From the NCBI GenBank assembly GCA_001915545.1, contig MNQS01000133.1:11229-75228 (forward strand): a stretch of DNA of 64,000 nucleotides. Reading direction: 5' to 3'. This document shows positions 55,265 to 64,000 of the stretch, in pieces (position 1 is the first letter of the stretch; each line of letters begins with the position of its first letter). A program made the translations under genes and the position numbers. Under the pieces are notes generated by a model. The model did no database searches. It worked only from the letters and a program-made list of their open reading frames with translations, and was not told where the DNA came from. Source of the DNA: Bacteroides sp. 43_108. GTDB taxonomy: Bacteria > Bacteroidota > Bacteroidia > Bacteroidales > Bacteroidaceae.

Positions 55265-55285
55265 GTGTGTCATGTTTTTGGCACT

Positions 55286-55337
55286 AAAATGGCGTATGTC
55301 GGAATCGTGAGTGATTCTCGGCATACGCCATTTTTTT
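55286..55337. terminator. Second, very strong hairpin terminator
   Basis: About 19-bp stem: AATGGCGTATG...GAATC pairs with GATTC...CATACGCCATT with one wobble and one bulge, followed by seven T on plus (and four T on minus). It may act on both strands between the small membrane gene and rprY. The remaining stretch to 55521 has only short weak hairpins (for example GACATT/AATGTC near 55345, CAGGAC/GTCCTG near 55480). Confidence 0.75.
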
Positions 55338-55521
55338 ATTGTTAGACATTTTGGAATGTCTTTTATTATTTCAATACGCTGGACTTGCTTCGGATGTTTT
55401 CTTCTATTTCTTTTCTCGGTATAGGCCTTTTTTGTGTAAATGGCCTTTCCCTAAGGCTTTTTGTGAAATCCTTACAGCAGGACTTTTACGTCAGTCCTGT
55501 TTGGTAGGGCTTTTATAGAAA

Positions 55522-56256
55522 TCAGTTGTTTTCTGTTTCCTCTTTGTTGCCTTCCGGGTTGGATATCACCAGCTTGTATCCTTTGCCGTGTACGTTTAGA
55601 ATTTCTACCGAGCTGTCAGCTTTAAGATGCTTTCTGAGTTTTGTGATGTACACGTCCATGCTTCGCGCATTGAAATAGTTGTCGTCAATCCAGATTGTTT
55701 TCAGGGCATAGTCGCGCTGCAGAAGCTCATTTGCTTTGGAACTGAGCAATGTAAGCAGTTCTGCTTCCTTTGTTGTGAGCTTTGTCTGCTCGCCGTTTCT
55801 AGAAAGGATCTGCTTCTGTGTGTCGAATGTGAAGCTTCCAATCTGATGTATTGTTGTTTCTTTGTTTTTCTTGCCCCTTATTCTTCTCAAGATGGCTTCG
55901 ATTCTGAATACGACCTCTTCCATTGAGAATGGTTTTGTGATATAGTCGTCTGCTCCGATCTTGAATCCTTCCAGCACATCATCCTTGAGAGTCTTTGCTG
56001 TGAGGAACATGAAAGGAATCTCAGAGTTGCTTTCTCTGATCTTCGTTGCAAGGGTGAATCCGTCCATTTTCGGCATCATTACGTCGAGTATGCACAGATC
56101 GAACTTGTCCTCCTTGAATGCTTTGTATCCTGCCTCTCCGTCTATGCACAGTTCAGCCTTGTATCCTTTTGCCTCCAGGTACTCTCTGAGAAGCATACCC
56201 AGATTTTCATCGTCTTCGCATAGAAGAATCTTTACATCTTCAAATTTTTCGTCCAT
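55522..56256 (-). CDS. rprY: OmpR-family response regulator, RprY-like
   Basis: A 244-residue response regulator. The receiver domain has acidic residues E14-D15-D16, the phospho-acceptor D58 (CILDVMMPKMDG) and K108 (YITKPF). The C-terminal winged helix binds DNA (RSMDVYITKLRKHLKADSSVEILNVHGKGYKLV). It is 4 bp downstream of its kinase gene, on the same strand. The pair matches the Bacteroides RprX/RprY system in order, size and kinase architecture; the name is by resemblance. Confidence 0.88.
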   Translation of the reverse strand: MDEKFEDVKILLCEDDENLGMLLREYLEAKGYKAELCIDGEAGYKAFKEDKFDLCILDVMMPKMDGFTLATKIRESNSEIPFMFLTAKTLKDDVLEGFKIGADDYITKPFSMEEVVFRIEAILRRIRGKKNKETTIHQIGSFTFDTQKQILSRNGEQTKLTTKEAELLTLLSSKANELLQRDYALKTIWIDDNYFNARSMDVYITKLRKHLKADSSVEILNVHGKGYKLVISNPEGNKEETENN

Positions 56257-56260
56257 AAGT

Positions 56261-57802
56261 CTAGTCTTTTAAAAGTGGTAATTTAATTATGAATTTTGTT
56301 CCTATTCCCAGTTCGCTTTCTGCATGGATTGTGCCTTTGTGATCAGTTATGATCTTTTTCACGTATGCCAGTCCTAGGCCGAATCCTTTCACGTCATGCA
56401 GATTGCCTGTGTGCACTCTGTAGAACTTCTCGAAAATTTTCTTCAGGTCGTCTTTCTTGATGCCAATTCCGTTGTCCTGTATCGAAATGCACAGCTTCTT
56501 TTCTTCATTCCATGTTTTTATCTGCAGTTCAAGATCAATGTCGTTCCTGCGATATTTCACGGCGTTGTCCATGAGGTTGAATATCACATTTGTCAGGTGC
56601 ATGTCGTCAGCAAGTACTGTCGAATCTTCAGCCTGCAGGTTGGATATTATTTTTCCTCCGTTTTTTTCAACTTTCAGTGTGAATGTATGTATTACTCCAG
56701 CTATAAGTTCATTTACGTTGACCTCCTTCATTTTCAGGTTTGCACTTTGATTTTCGTACATAGACAGCTGCAGAACCTTTTCAACTTGGAATCTCAGTCT
56801 TTTTGTCTCGTCGTTTATGGTTGTCGACAGTCTTGTTATCATCTGTGGCGACTTTGTTATGCTCGAGTCGTTGAGCATCTGTGCTGCCAGAGATATGGTC
56901 GATATCGGTGTCTTGAACTCATGCGTCATGTTGTTGATGAAGTCATTCTTCACCTCCGTCAACTTTTTCTGTCTGAATACAAGTACCAGCGTTACGATGA
57001 ATGTCACCAGCAGTACCAGGGAGAATGTCAATGAAGGCACCAAGAACCAGATGGATTTGTATATGTATTGGTTCAGGGTAGGGAAGTGAACCTTCAGCAC
57101 ACCGATTTTCTGTACCGGGTCGTTTTTGAACAGGCTTTCTGTAAAGCTTACCTCTTCGCCCGTCTTTTCGTATTCTGGACATCTGTAAACCACCTGTCCG
57201 TTGCTCGTCAGTACTGTGAAATGGTACGGTATGTCAATGCCGTTGTTGTGCAGCTGCGATTTGAGTATCTGATCGAGTTCTCTGAAATCTATTCTGTCTT
57301 CCAGAGGTCTGTCGCTTGCATCGTACAAAAGGCTGTATATCACTTCGTCTATGAGCCTCTTTTCGTATGAATATCTGCTTTTGAATATATCGTTGAGCGA
57401 CTTGTGCCTGTCTGAGAATGGACCTTTTCTCTTTGTGAAATATTTGTTTTGCATGGTCTGTTCCGCTCCGGCAATTCCGCTTTTGTTGCTTTCTGTAAAG
57501 CTGTTTTCGGTTATGCAGTCTTCGTCAGCTTCCGATTGTGAGAGCGAATTTTCGCTTTCATCGTCTGTTGAGTCGTTGTATGCTTTGTATTCAATAGAAA
57601 CAATGCCGTTCTCCAGATACCTGGCGGTTTCCGCCACCTCAAGTTGGTGTGAGGTCTGATACAAACTTCGTTCGACGGATTCATTGAAGTGTTCCTTGCG
57701 CATATTGACAATTTCTTCTATATATCTGACCTGCAGATATAGAAGACTGATGAAGGATATTCCCATTACAATGACCAATATGAGAATTGTTGTCTTTTTC
57801 AT
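56261..57802 (-). CDS. rprX: Sensor histidine kinase, RprX-like
   Basis: A 513-residue membrane kinase. Two membrane helices (LILVIVMGISFISLLYLQV and SLTFSLVLLVTFIVTLVLVF) flank a periplasmic domain of about 225 residues. The kinase core has the H-box NNMTHEFKTPISTI, N-box NLMDNAVKY, G1 QDNGIGIKK and G2 GFGLGLAYVKKII. The periplasmic part contains a Ser/Glu-rich, low-complexity section (STDDESENSLSQSEADEDC). The signal is unknown. No good TAnnTTTG box was found upstream. Confidence 0.88.
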   Translation of the reverse strand: MKKTTILILVIVMGISFISLLYLQVRYIEEIVNMRKEHFNESVERSLYQTSHQLEVAETARYLENGIVSIEYKAYNDSTDDESENSLSQSEADEDCITENSFTESNKSGIAGAEQTMQNKYFTKRKGPFSDRHKSLNDIFKSRYSYEKRLIDEVIYSLLYDASDRPLEDRIDFRELDQILKSQLHNNGIDIPYHFTVLTSNGQVVYRCPEYEKTGEEVSFTESLFKNDPVQKIGVLKVHFPTLNQYIYKSIWFLVPSLTFSLVLLVTFIVTLVLVFRQKKLTEVKNDFINNMTHEFKTPISTISLAAQMLNDSSITKSPQMITRLSTTINDETKRLRFQVEKVLQLSMYENQSANLKMKEVNVNELIAGVIHTFTLKVEKNGGKIISNLQAEDSTVLADDMHLTNVIFNLMDNAVKYRRNDIDLELQIKTWNEEKKLCISIQDNGIGIKKDDLKKIFEKFYRVHTGNLHDVKGFGLGLAYVKKIITDHKGTIHAESELGIGTKFIIKLPLLKD

Positions 57803-57972
57803 CTTTATGCTTTCTTTGAAGTTTGAGTTTCTGTTTGCTTCCCGTTAAGTATTATGTGCTATTGTATTTTATATTTATATAACAATAAAGAACATAAACT
57901 TGTTTTGCACAAAATAACTAAAAACTTATTTCTATACCAAAATGTTTCTTTGTGTTTTCGAGAAAATTAAAT

Positions 57973-58007
57973 AAAAATCCGCTATATTTAACATATAGCG
58001 GATTTTT
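57973..58007 (-). terminator. Intrinsic terminator of the EF-G-like gene
   Basis: Perfect 14-bp stem AAAAATCCGCTATA / TATAGCGGATTTTT (57973-58007) that supplies a T-run on either strand. It lies 20 nt after the stop of the minus-strand gene. The remaining gap to 57803 is AT-rich without genes. Confidence 0.8.
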
Positions 58008-58027
58008 AGTTGATGATATATGAATTA

Positions 58028-60187
58028 TCAATCGTTGTCGTTGTCGCTTTCTTCGAATTCCTTCATAAGTTTCTGCTGCAAATCTGTAGGTACGAGCTCG
58101 TAACTTGCAAACTTCATTATGAACGATGCGCGTCCTCCTGTAATTGAGCTGAGAGTTGTCGAGTAACTTGACATTTCTTTTAGAGGGACTTTGGCAACAA
58201 GTTTCTCATATCCGTTTTCGCTTGAACTTCCAAGAATCATTCCTCGTCTGCCCTGCAAGTCGCTCATTACGTCTCCCATCTTGTCTCCTGGTACGAATAT
58301 TTCAACATCGTATATTGGCTCGAGCAGTTTTGGACCTGCTTCCTTGAATGCTGTGCTGAAAGCATGTCTACCGGCGAGCATGAACGAAAGTTCGTTGGAG
58401 TCTACCGGATGCATTTTCCCGTCGTAAACAATTACGCGTACATCTCTGGCATAACTTCCGGTCAGAGGGCCTTGTTCCATTCTGCTCATAATACCTTTAA
58501 GTATTGCAGGCATGAAACGGTTGTCGATTGCTCCGCCGACAACACTGTTTATGAATACGAGTTTTCCGCCCCATTCAAGGTCTACTTCCTCTTTGCCTTT
58601 TATTGTAATCTTGAATTCCTGTCCATTGAATTTGTATGTTGTTGGATCAGGCATTCCGTCGTAGTATGGTTCTACTATCAAGTGAACCTCACCGAATTGT
58701 CCGGCGCCTCCCGACTGTTTCTTGTGTCTGTAGTCGGCTCTGGCAGCCTTGGTGATGGTTTCTCTATATGGAATCTTAGGTTCCTCGAATTTTATCTTTA
58801 TCTTTTCGTTGTTTTCCAATCTCCATTTGAGAGTTCTCAGGTGGAACTCTCCCTGTCCCTTCATCAGAGTCTGCTTCAGTTCTTTGCTCTGCTCTACAAT
58901 CCATGTAGGGTCTTCCTGCGACATCTTCTGAATTGCGGCCATCATCTTCTCGGCATCAGCCTCATTTTCCGGCTTTATAGCTCTGATGTATTTAGGATTA
59001 GGGTATTTTATGAAGTTGAATCTATTTTCGCAGTCCTTGCCGTCAAGTGTATTGCCGGTGCGTACGTCCTTGAGTTTAACTGTACATCCTATATCGCCTG
59101 CAACCAGTTCTTCAACCTTTATTCTGTTGGCTCCTGCGCATACAAATAGCTGGGCCATTCTTTCTTTCGAACCTCTGTCGGCGTTGGTGAGGTCGTCACC
59201 CTCATGAACTTTTCCGCTCATCACCTTGAAGTACTGTACTCCTCCGATATGCGGTTCGTTTGCTGTTTTGAAGAAATAGAGTGAAGTAGGTCCGTTTGGA
59301 TCCGGTTCAACCACCTCTCCTCTTGTATTGTGTACCTTAGGCATTTCATTTACGAAAGGTACCACGTTGCCGAGGAATTCCATCAGACGGCGTACACCCA
59401 TGTCCTTGTATGCGCAAACGCAGAATACAGGGAAAATGCTTCTTGTAGCCAATCCTTTTCTGATACCTTCTCTCATCTCATCTTCGGTGAGTGCATCGGT
59501 GTCAAAGAATTTTTCCATCAGGGCTTCATCGTTCTCTGCAGCAGCCTCTACGAGTGCGCGATGCATTTCGTGGGCTTTTTCCATTTCTTCTGCTGGAATA
59601 TCTTCTATTGTAGGTGCTCCTCCTTCAGGTCCCCATGAATATTTTTTCATCAAGAGTACGTCGATGAGCGAATTGAATTCAGGACCTTCGTTCAGCGGAT
59701 ACTGTACCGGTACAACTTTCTTTCCATAGATTTCTTTCAGCTGTTCAACCACGTTGTTGAAATCGCATTTCTCGCTGTCCAGCTGGTTTACGAGGAATAT
59801 TACCGGTTTGCCAAGCTTTTCTGTATAGCGGAAGTGGTTCTGTGTTCCAACCTCAGGTCCGTACTGTCCGTTGAGCAGAAGTATTGCGGTGTCTGTGACG
59901 TTTAGTGCTGTTATTGCCGCACCTACGAAGTCGTCAGATCCTGGACAGTCAATTATGTTGAGCTTCTTGTTGTTCCATTCAACGTGAAATACGGTTGAGA
60001 AAACAGAATAGCCATACTCTTGTTCAACTGGGAAGTAGTCGCTCACGGTGTTCTTGGCTGTAATTCTACCGCGGCGACTGATTAATCCTGCCTCGTACAG
60101 TAACGCCTCCGTAAGCGTGGTCTTGCCGGAACCGTCATTGCCCAAAAGAGCAATGTTCTTGATTTCGTTTGTTTGGTAAACTTTCAT
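58028..60187 (-). CDS. EF-G paralogue (EF-G2 type) with degenerate GTPase motifs
   Basis: A 719-residue translational GTPase-like protein with all five EF-G domains. The P-loop is GNDGSGKT (16-23) instead of AHIDAGKT. The G3 motif is DCPGSDDF (80-87), with Ser at the place of the catalytic His of DTPGHVDF. G4 is NQLD (135-138) in place of NKMD. Known biology: Bacteroides carry a second EF-G without GTPase activity that supports translation under carbon limitation and gut colonisation; this gene fits that protein. It is monocistronic with a strong terminator. The canonical EF-G is not in the window. Confidence 0.9.
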   Translation of the reverse strand: MKVYQTNEIKNIALLGNDGSGKTTLTEALLYEAGLISRRGRITAKNTVSDYFPVEQEYGYSVFSTVFHVEWNNKKLNIIDCPGSDDFVGAAITALNVTDTAILLLNGQYGPEVGTQNHFRYTEKLGKPVIFLVNQLDSEKCDFNNVVEQLKEIYGKKVVPVQYPLNEGPEFNSLIDVLLMKKYSWGPEGGAPTIEDIPAEEMEKAHEMHRALVEAAAENDEALMEKFFDTDALTEDEMREGIRKGLATRSIFPVFCVCAYKDMGVRRLMEFLGNVVPFVNEMPKVHNTRGEVVEPDPNGPTSLYFFKTANEPHIGGVQYFKVMSGKVHEGDDLTNADRGSKERMAQLFVCAGANRIKVEELVAGDIGCTVKLKDVRTGNTLDGKDCENRFNFIKYPNPKYIRAIKPENEADAEKMMAAIQKMSQEDPTWIVEQSKELKQTLMKGQGEFHLRTLKWRLENNEKIKIKFEEPKIPYRETITKAARADYRHKKQSGGAGQFGEVHLIVEPYYDGMPDPTTYKFNGQEFKITIKGKEEVDLEWGGKLVFINSVVGGAIDNRFMPAILKGIMSRMEQGPLTGSYARDVRVIVYDGKMHPVDSNELSFMLAGRHAFSTAFKEAGPKLLEPIYDVEIFVPGDKMGDVMSDLQGRRGMILGSSSENGYEKLVAKVPLKEMSSYSTTLSSITGGRASFIMKFASYELVPTDLQQKLMKEFEESDNDND

Positions 60188-60321
60188 ATCATTATGATTT
60201 AAAGGTTGTGTATTAAACCGTCAAAAAGGAATGCCTTTTCAAAGGTTTTTGAAATATTTGTGTGCAAAATACACAAAAACTTGCAACCTTGTTCTTGTTC
60301 CGGATATGTTGTAAAACATTA

Positions 60322-60356
60322 TTTGCATAGTTTGTGAAACTAATGTGCTAAATTTG
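60322..60356 (+). promoter_or_regulatory. Putative hemW promoter
   Basis: TTTG (60322-60325), 23-bp spacer, perfect -7 box TAAATTTG (60349-60356). Leader about 80 nt. Confidence 0.45.
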
Positions 60357-60440
60357 CATTATAATAACGTTTTTACAGTGCTTTCCTGCAAAGCTTTTTC
60401 CTTTGCGATTCTTAATATACAGGTTTAAAAACATTCTGAT

Positions 60441-61604
60441 ATGTCGTCAGTCTACATTCATGTGCCTTTCTGCAAGAGCAGGTGCATATATTGTGATTTT
60501 TATTCAACCACCGATGCCCGAAAAAGATCGCGTTACGTTGAGTGTCTAAAACACGAACTCGAGATGCGTCGCAGTTATCTGCCGTTTGACGAAGAAGTTT
60601 CTTCCATTTATTTTGGTGGAGGAACTCCCTCCCAGTTGTCACCGGCTATGCTTTCGTCTGTTCTTGAAACTGTACACCGTCTGTTCCGTGTATCCTCCGA
60701 AGCAGAAATAACGGTTGAGATGAATCCTGATGACGTCACTGGCGACTATGTCTATGAACTGTGTGCCATGAATGTCAATCGTGTGAGCATGGGAGTACAG
60801 ACTTTCAACGATTCGCGTCTTGCGTTTCTGCATCGTCGTCATTCCTCTCTTCAAGCATGCAATGCCGTCAAGTTGTGTCAAGATGCAGGCTTGTCTAATA
60901 TAAGTATTGATCTCATTTACGGTTTTCCTGATGAGACAATTGCAGACTGGAACTCAGATATTTCAGAAGCTGTCAATCTTGGTGTTCCGCATATATCGGC
61001 TTATTCATTGATGTATGAAGAAGGTACAGCTTTGACCAGAATGCTTGATGAAGGAAAGCTTTCTCAGTTGGATGATGAAATTTCTCTTGAGATGTTCCGT
61101 GTCCTAATGTCGCATCTGCATGATGCTGGTTTTATTCATTATGAGATTTCCAATTTTTCACTTCCCGGATTTCATTCGCGTCATAATTCAGGATACTGGA
61201 CAGGTGTGAAATATCTAGGTGTTGGAGCTTCGGCACATTCTTATGACGGATTCTCGCGTCAGTGGAATCCTGCTTCATTAGATAGATACATGTTGGCGGT
61301 AGAAGCTGGTAAACTAGAATACGAACGCGAAGAACTTTCATTGTCAATGAAGTACGATGAACGTGTTATGACATCTTTGCGCACTTGTGATGGTATTGAC
61401 CTTGACGCTTTGTCGCGAGATTTCGGTAATGAACGGCTTGAATACTGTCTCAAATCTGCAGAAAAACATCTTGCAGACGGCTCTTTGGAACTTCTGCAGG
61501 ATTATAACCCCGTATTGCGCAAGGATGTGAGCTCAAAAGTTCTTAGGCTTACCACCAGAGGCATTTTTGTGTCAGACGGCATAATGTCTGACCTTATGTT
61601 ATAA
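60441..61604 (+). CDS. hemW: HemW-like radical SAM protein (heme chaperone)
   Basis: A 387-residue radical-SAM protein. The 4Fe-4S triad is C11, C15 and C18 in VPFCKSRCIYCDFYS, without the extra Cys typical of true coproporphyrinogen dehydrogenase HemN. IYFGGGTPSQLSP, SMGVQTFNDSRLAFLHRRHS and DLIYGFPDETIADW are typical of HemW, a heme-binding chaperone. The C-terminal HemN_C domain is present (RGIFVSDGIMSDLM). Older annotations call such genes hemN. Confidence 0.93.
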   Translation: MSSVYIHVPFCKSRCIYCDFYSTTDARKRSRYVECLKHELEMRRSYLPFDEEVSSIYFGGGTPSQLSPAMLSSVLETVHRLFRVSSEAEITVEMNPDDVTGDYVYELCAMNVNRVSMGVQTFNDSRLAFLHRRHSSLQACNAVKLCQDAGLSNISIDLIYGFPDETIADWNSDISEAVNLGVPHISAYSLMYEEGTALTRMLDEGKLSQLDDEISLEMFRVLMSHLHDAGFIHYEISNFSLPGFHSRHNSGYWTGVKYLGVGASAHSYDGFSRQWNPASLDRYMLAVEAGKLEYEREELSLSMKYDERVMTSLRTCDGIDLDALSRDFGNERLEYCLKSAEKHLADGSLELLQDYNPVLRKDVSSKVLRLTTRGIFVSDGIMSDLML

Positions 61605-61615
61605 CACATAGTACA

Positions 61616-61668
61616 TATATATAATAAAGGTGCAGCATACATAAGTTGCCGCACCTTTATTATATATA
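61616..61668. terminator. Bidirectional terminator between hemW and the fasciclin gene
   Basis: An 18-bp perfect stem, AATAAAGGTGC / GCACCTTTATT extended by alternating TA (61616-61633 with 61651-61668). It suits both convergent genes. Confidence 0.8.
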
Positions 61669-61695
61669 TAGTTCTTTTTCTGTTTCTATGCAGAA

Positions 61696-63722
61696 TTACC
61701 ATTTGTCTTCTGCTTCAATACCAGAATATACGCTCTTTGGTACAAGTTCAAGATAATCGTAGAAGAATTCTGACATTCTGTTGTTGAGAACAGACTTGAA
61801 TCTTATATAATATGTCTCGTTTTCTGAGAACTGTCCTGTATAGATTATTCGTCTCAATGCATTTTGGCAATCTCGAGCACATACACCCTGTGTAGGGTAG
61901 AAGTATTTTGGCGCCTTCATGTATGTCAGATTTCTGAGCGCCTTGTCGTGTGCATCGATTTCTTCGTCACTTCCAAGGTCTTTGTCTGCTTTCCAGTTGA
62001 GGTAGGTCGAGCGACCTTCAATTCTCAAATCCAAAGGAATACCCTGAGGAGGCAGATTGCTAGGATTGGTACCTATATAAATTTGCGCCATACCTCTATT
62101 TCCGTTTGCACTGATTCCGTATCTCAGTTCGTATGTTCCTGAGAACGGTACAGGAGGCAACTTCATTGTAAAGTCGTATATACCTCTGATACTGAATTCG
62201 TCAGACTGGTAGTTGATCCATCCCCATGTGCCTCCGAGGTTTTCATAGTTAGGCTGATACCTGAAAAGTGTTTCATTCGACACGTTTACCACATTGTCGA
62301 AATAACCTGGAGGGAAATTCCAGTTGTGTGCTTTATTCTGTCTTATGTTGTTCGACATCAACTCAGGAAGCAGTGAGCATATATCAAATCTCATTCTTTC
62401 GTTGAGAACGACATTTTTAACTTCGTCATTCCATGTAAGAATATCCATGATAGGATAGTAGTATCCATTCAGTGCATTGTTGTCGTATTTGCCGTTGGTC
62501 TGCTTGATTTCTATTCCTGGAATGTCCACGTAAGATTCGGCATAAGTGTTCACGTTCATTTTGGCATGACGATTTATCATCTTACCGTTTCTTATACCGG
62601 TTATCTTCATGAGCCTTCTTTTTTTGCCCATTGTCTCGTAATACTCCCATACATTAGTTGCAAACTGCGAACCGTCGTTAGGTGTGTTGTTGTTGAAACC
62701 TTTCTCGTTGCAGAATATTACGAGTTTATTCCATATCAGAATCTGAGGCAGCAGGTGATATGCTACGAACTGATTTACAGCGTTATCTTCATTTCTGTAA
62801 TCGTCGTCAAATTTGCAGTCACTATACAAATTGTTGTCCTGCAACCATTTTTTAAGTGATTCTATATCGTGAATTCCGTGTTGCTCATATATTGAATCCG
62901 GTTCGACAAAGATCGTGTATCCTAAATATCTGTGTTCAGGATAGTATCCGGCATCTTCTATGACGGTTGTCTGTTCTCCTCGCATGTCGAACTCTTCATA
63001 TTTTTCATCCCTGTATGAGGTCAGTTTTTCGTTCCAGCCTGTTGCCTTCAGGAAGCTGGCGAATATTGACAGGTTGTCTGTGCCGATGACAAGGTCTGAT
63101 ATTGTTGATGTTGAAGGTGAAATTACCCTGTCTATGGTGTGTATGTATCCGTTGGTTACTTCGATGTCTTTTGTCAAGACTTTAGAATCATTGTTTACAT
63201 AGATGGTAGATTTTCCTTGAGGATCATTGCCGAAATTTATACTTATATATCTGTCTTTCATGTTGGTCTTGGTGAAGGCTCCCTCGATAAATCTTGTCGA
63301 GTGGTAAGCCTCTTCCATTCCGTTGTCAATGATACTGTTGAAAACAATCGATTCTGCGATTGAGTCGGAAGTGTTGTTATGTCTGTTGATTCTATCTCAC
63401 CTATTCTATACAGTGAGTCCAGGTGGATCTTTATTGCTTCATTCGTAGGCGCGAAGCAGGTGTAGTTGCCTCGTGCAGAAAGAAGGTCGCGTATTGTCGA
63501 CTGTGAAGATTTGTTGGTGTGTACGTTGCCGATAATAGTCAGAAAACTGCTGAACTCTTCCGGATTGTCTTCGAAATAGTCAGTCATAGTCTGTCCGGTA
63601 AATGTGTAAAGGTCTGATTTGTCGATGTCTTCAGTACATCCGGTTGTGACCAGTGTGATAGAAATGGATGCGATGGCTCCCATAGTTATGGAGCGCATGA
63701 CCCGGTTGAATGATTTTCTCAT
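61696..63722 (-). pseudogene. Fasciclin-domain lipoprotein gene, frameshifted
   Basis: One gene is split into two frames. The 5' part (63722 to about 63380) encodes a lipoprotein signal (SISITLVTTGC) and the start of a fasciclin (FAS1) domain (YFEDNPEEFSSFLTIIG, RGNYTCFAPTNEAI). Around 63370-63390 the frame is lost. In the other frame the sequence continues smoothly as DSIAESIVFNSIIDNGMEEA and on to TDNLSIFASFLKATGWNEKL and the long C-terminal half ending at 61696. A single missing base near GACATAACAAC explains it. The downstream half resembles large fasciclin proteins accompanying SusC/SusD-like systems. It could be a real inactivation, a phase-variable state or an assembly error. No SusC/D pair is in view. 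Confidence 0.8.
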
Positions 63723-63849
63723 ATATGTAAATTTTGTTTAGGTTTAATCGAAAGAATCTTTGTATACTTTATGTCTATGTCTACTGCCTTTCTAGTCTAT
63801 TTTTGCCTTTCTCTTAAATCTTATTTGTCATAGTATCAATAATGATACG

Positions 63850-63857
63850 CAAATATA
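63850..63857 (-). promoter_or_regulatory. -7 box upstream of the fasciclin gene
   Basis: On the minus strand TATATTTG, perfect; TTG at 63873-63875 gives a spacer of only 15 bp. The box lies about 50 bp from the probable IS end. Confidence 0.4.
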
Positions 63858-63902
63858 AATATAATAATTTGTTTTCAACTTTCTTATCTCATTTTTTTTA
63901 CA

Positions 63903-63927
63903 TGGCAGAGTCAACCAGCAAATGCAA
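63903..63927. mobile_element. Probable terminal inverted repeat of an IS30-family element
   Basis: Immediately outside the transposase stop lies GGCAGAGTCAACC followed by AGCAAATGCAAC. IS30-family ends are short imperfect repeats that lie within a few bases of the transposase stop, so this is a plausible IS end. The opposite end and any target duplication are outside the window. Confidence 0.4.
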
Positions 63928-63929
63928 CA

Positions 63930-64000
63930 TTACGAAATCTTTTTGAAAAAGACCTCAGCCGGTGTCAAGAAATTGAGTTTTTCCCTCGGTCTGGCGTTGA
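63930..64000 (-). CDS. IS30-family transposase, C-terminal fragment (runs off right edge)
   Basis: The last 22 codons of a minus-strand gene are visible, reading NARPREKLNFLTPAEVFFKK then IS-stop (TAA at 63930-63932). This closely matches the conserved C-terminus of IS30-type transposases (N-x-R-P-R-x-x-L-x-x-x-T-P-x-E-V-F), just after the catalytic DDE core. The rest lies beyond the window, so intactness cannot be judged. A plus-strand frame from ATG 63922 over the same bases is regarded as its shadow. Confidence 0.75.
   Translation of the reverse strand, partial: NARPREKLNFLTPAEVFFKKIS

Noticed and set aside
63922..64000. Plus-strand frame from ATG 63922 to the right edge
   Set aside because: The opposite strand encodes a recognisable IS30 transposase C-terminus over the same bases.
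1..64000. tRNA, rRNA, CRISPR arrays, prophage or restriction systems
   Set aside because: No cloverleaf-like sequence, rRNA signature, regularly spaced repeats or phage/defence gene was found on reading both strands, though weakly conserved tRNAs could be missed by eye.

Overview
The window looks like a chromosomal segment of a Bacteroidales bacterium (Bacteroides/Prevotella group). The signs are a type III glutamine synthetase next to gltBD and asnB, an RprX/RprY-type two-component pair, an EF-G paralogue with a degenerate GTPase site, a DUF4924-like protein, and a fasciclin-type lipoprotein. Most intergenic regions carry the Bacteroidetes promoter form (-33 TTG/TTTG, about 19-22 bp, -7 TAnnTTTG). 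No rRNA, tRNA or CRISPR array was seen.

Layout. 1-3235 (minus): the end of an OB-fold-like protein and a 993-residue receiver/ATP-grasp fusion. 3579-6786 (plus): a glutamate dehydrogenase with NAD-type features, then nfeD and floA. 7137-17062 (plus): gltB-gltD-asnB-glnN, which makes glutamate, asparagine and glutamine. 17414-22588 (plus): a secreted GH78 alpha-L-rhamnosidase, cytoplasmic asparaginase ansA and a small acidic protein. 23001-31029 (plus): LysE-type exporter, DUF4924, rfbD, prfC, a TsaC-type protein, a ClC protein with CBS domains, fmt and an ECF sigma factor. 31030-31504: a candidate structured RNA on the minus strand. 31505-36958 (minus): a complete RND efflux operon (adaptor, pump, outer-membrane channel). 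37560-40127 (minus): nadK and an ABC exporter, divergent from pdxJ-exbB-exbD-tonB and then a DJ-1 protein and ispD (40346-44460, plus). 44496-46631 (minus): recG. 46916-48250 (plus): a second glutamate dehydrogenase with NADP-type features. 48251-49078: a gap holding a candidate ~60-nt RNA. 49079-53234 (plus): a ROK glucokinase, mtaB and a glycosyltransferase, with a tiny lipoprotein between glucokinase and mtaB on minus. 53646-54736 (minus): rpsF-rpsR-rplI. 55017-55208: a small membrane protein. 55522-57802 (minus): rprX-rprY. 58028-60187 (minus): the EF-G paralogue. 60441-61604 (plus): hemW. 61696-63722 (minus): a frameshifted fasciclin-domain lipoprotein. The window ends in the C-terminus of an IS30-family transposase.

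Nitrogen metabolism is the dominant theme. Two GDHs of apparently opposite coenzyme preference, GOGAT, GSIII, asparagine synthetase and an asparaginase can move ammonium into and out of Glu, Gln and Asn. Most other genes are housekeeping.

The least explained items are two putative small RNAs with their own promoter and terminator, a family of CGAGGGCTCG-type palindromes at operon ends, the receiver/ATP-grasp fusion without a phosphohistidine domain, and the decaying fasciclin/IS30 locus. I found no complete multi-gene defence or mobile system. All functional calls come from reading motifs by eye; no database search was run.
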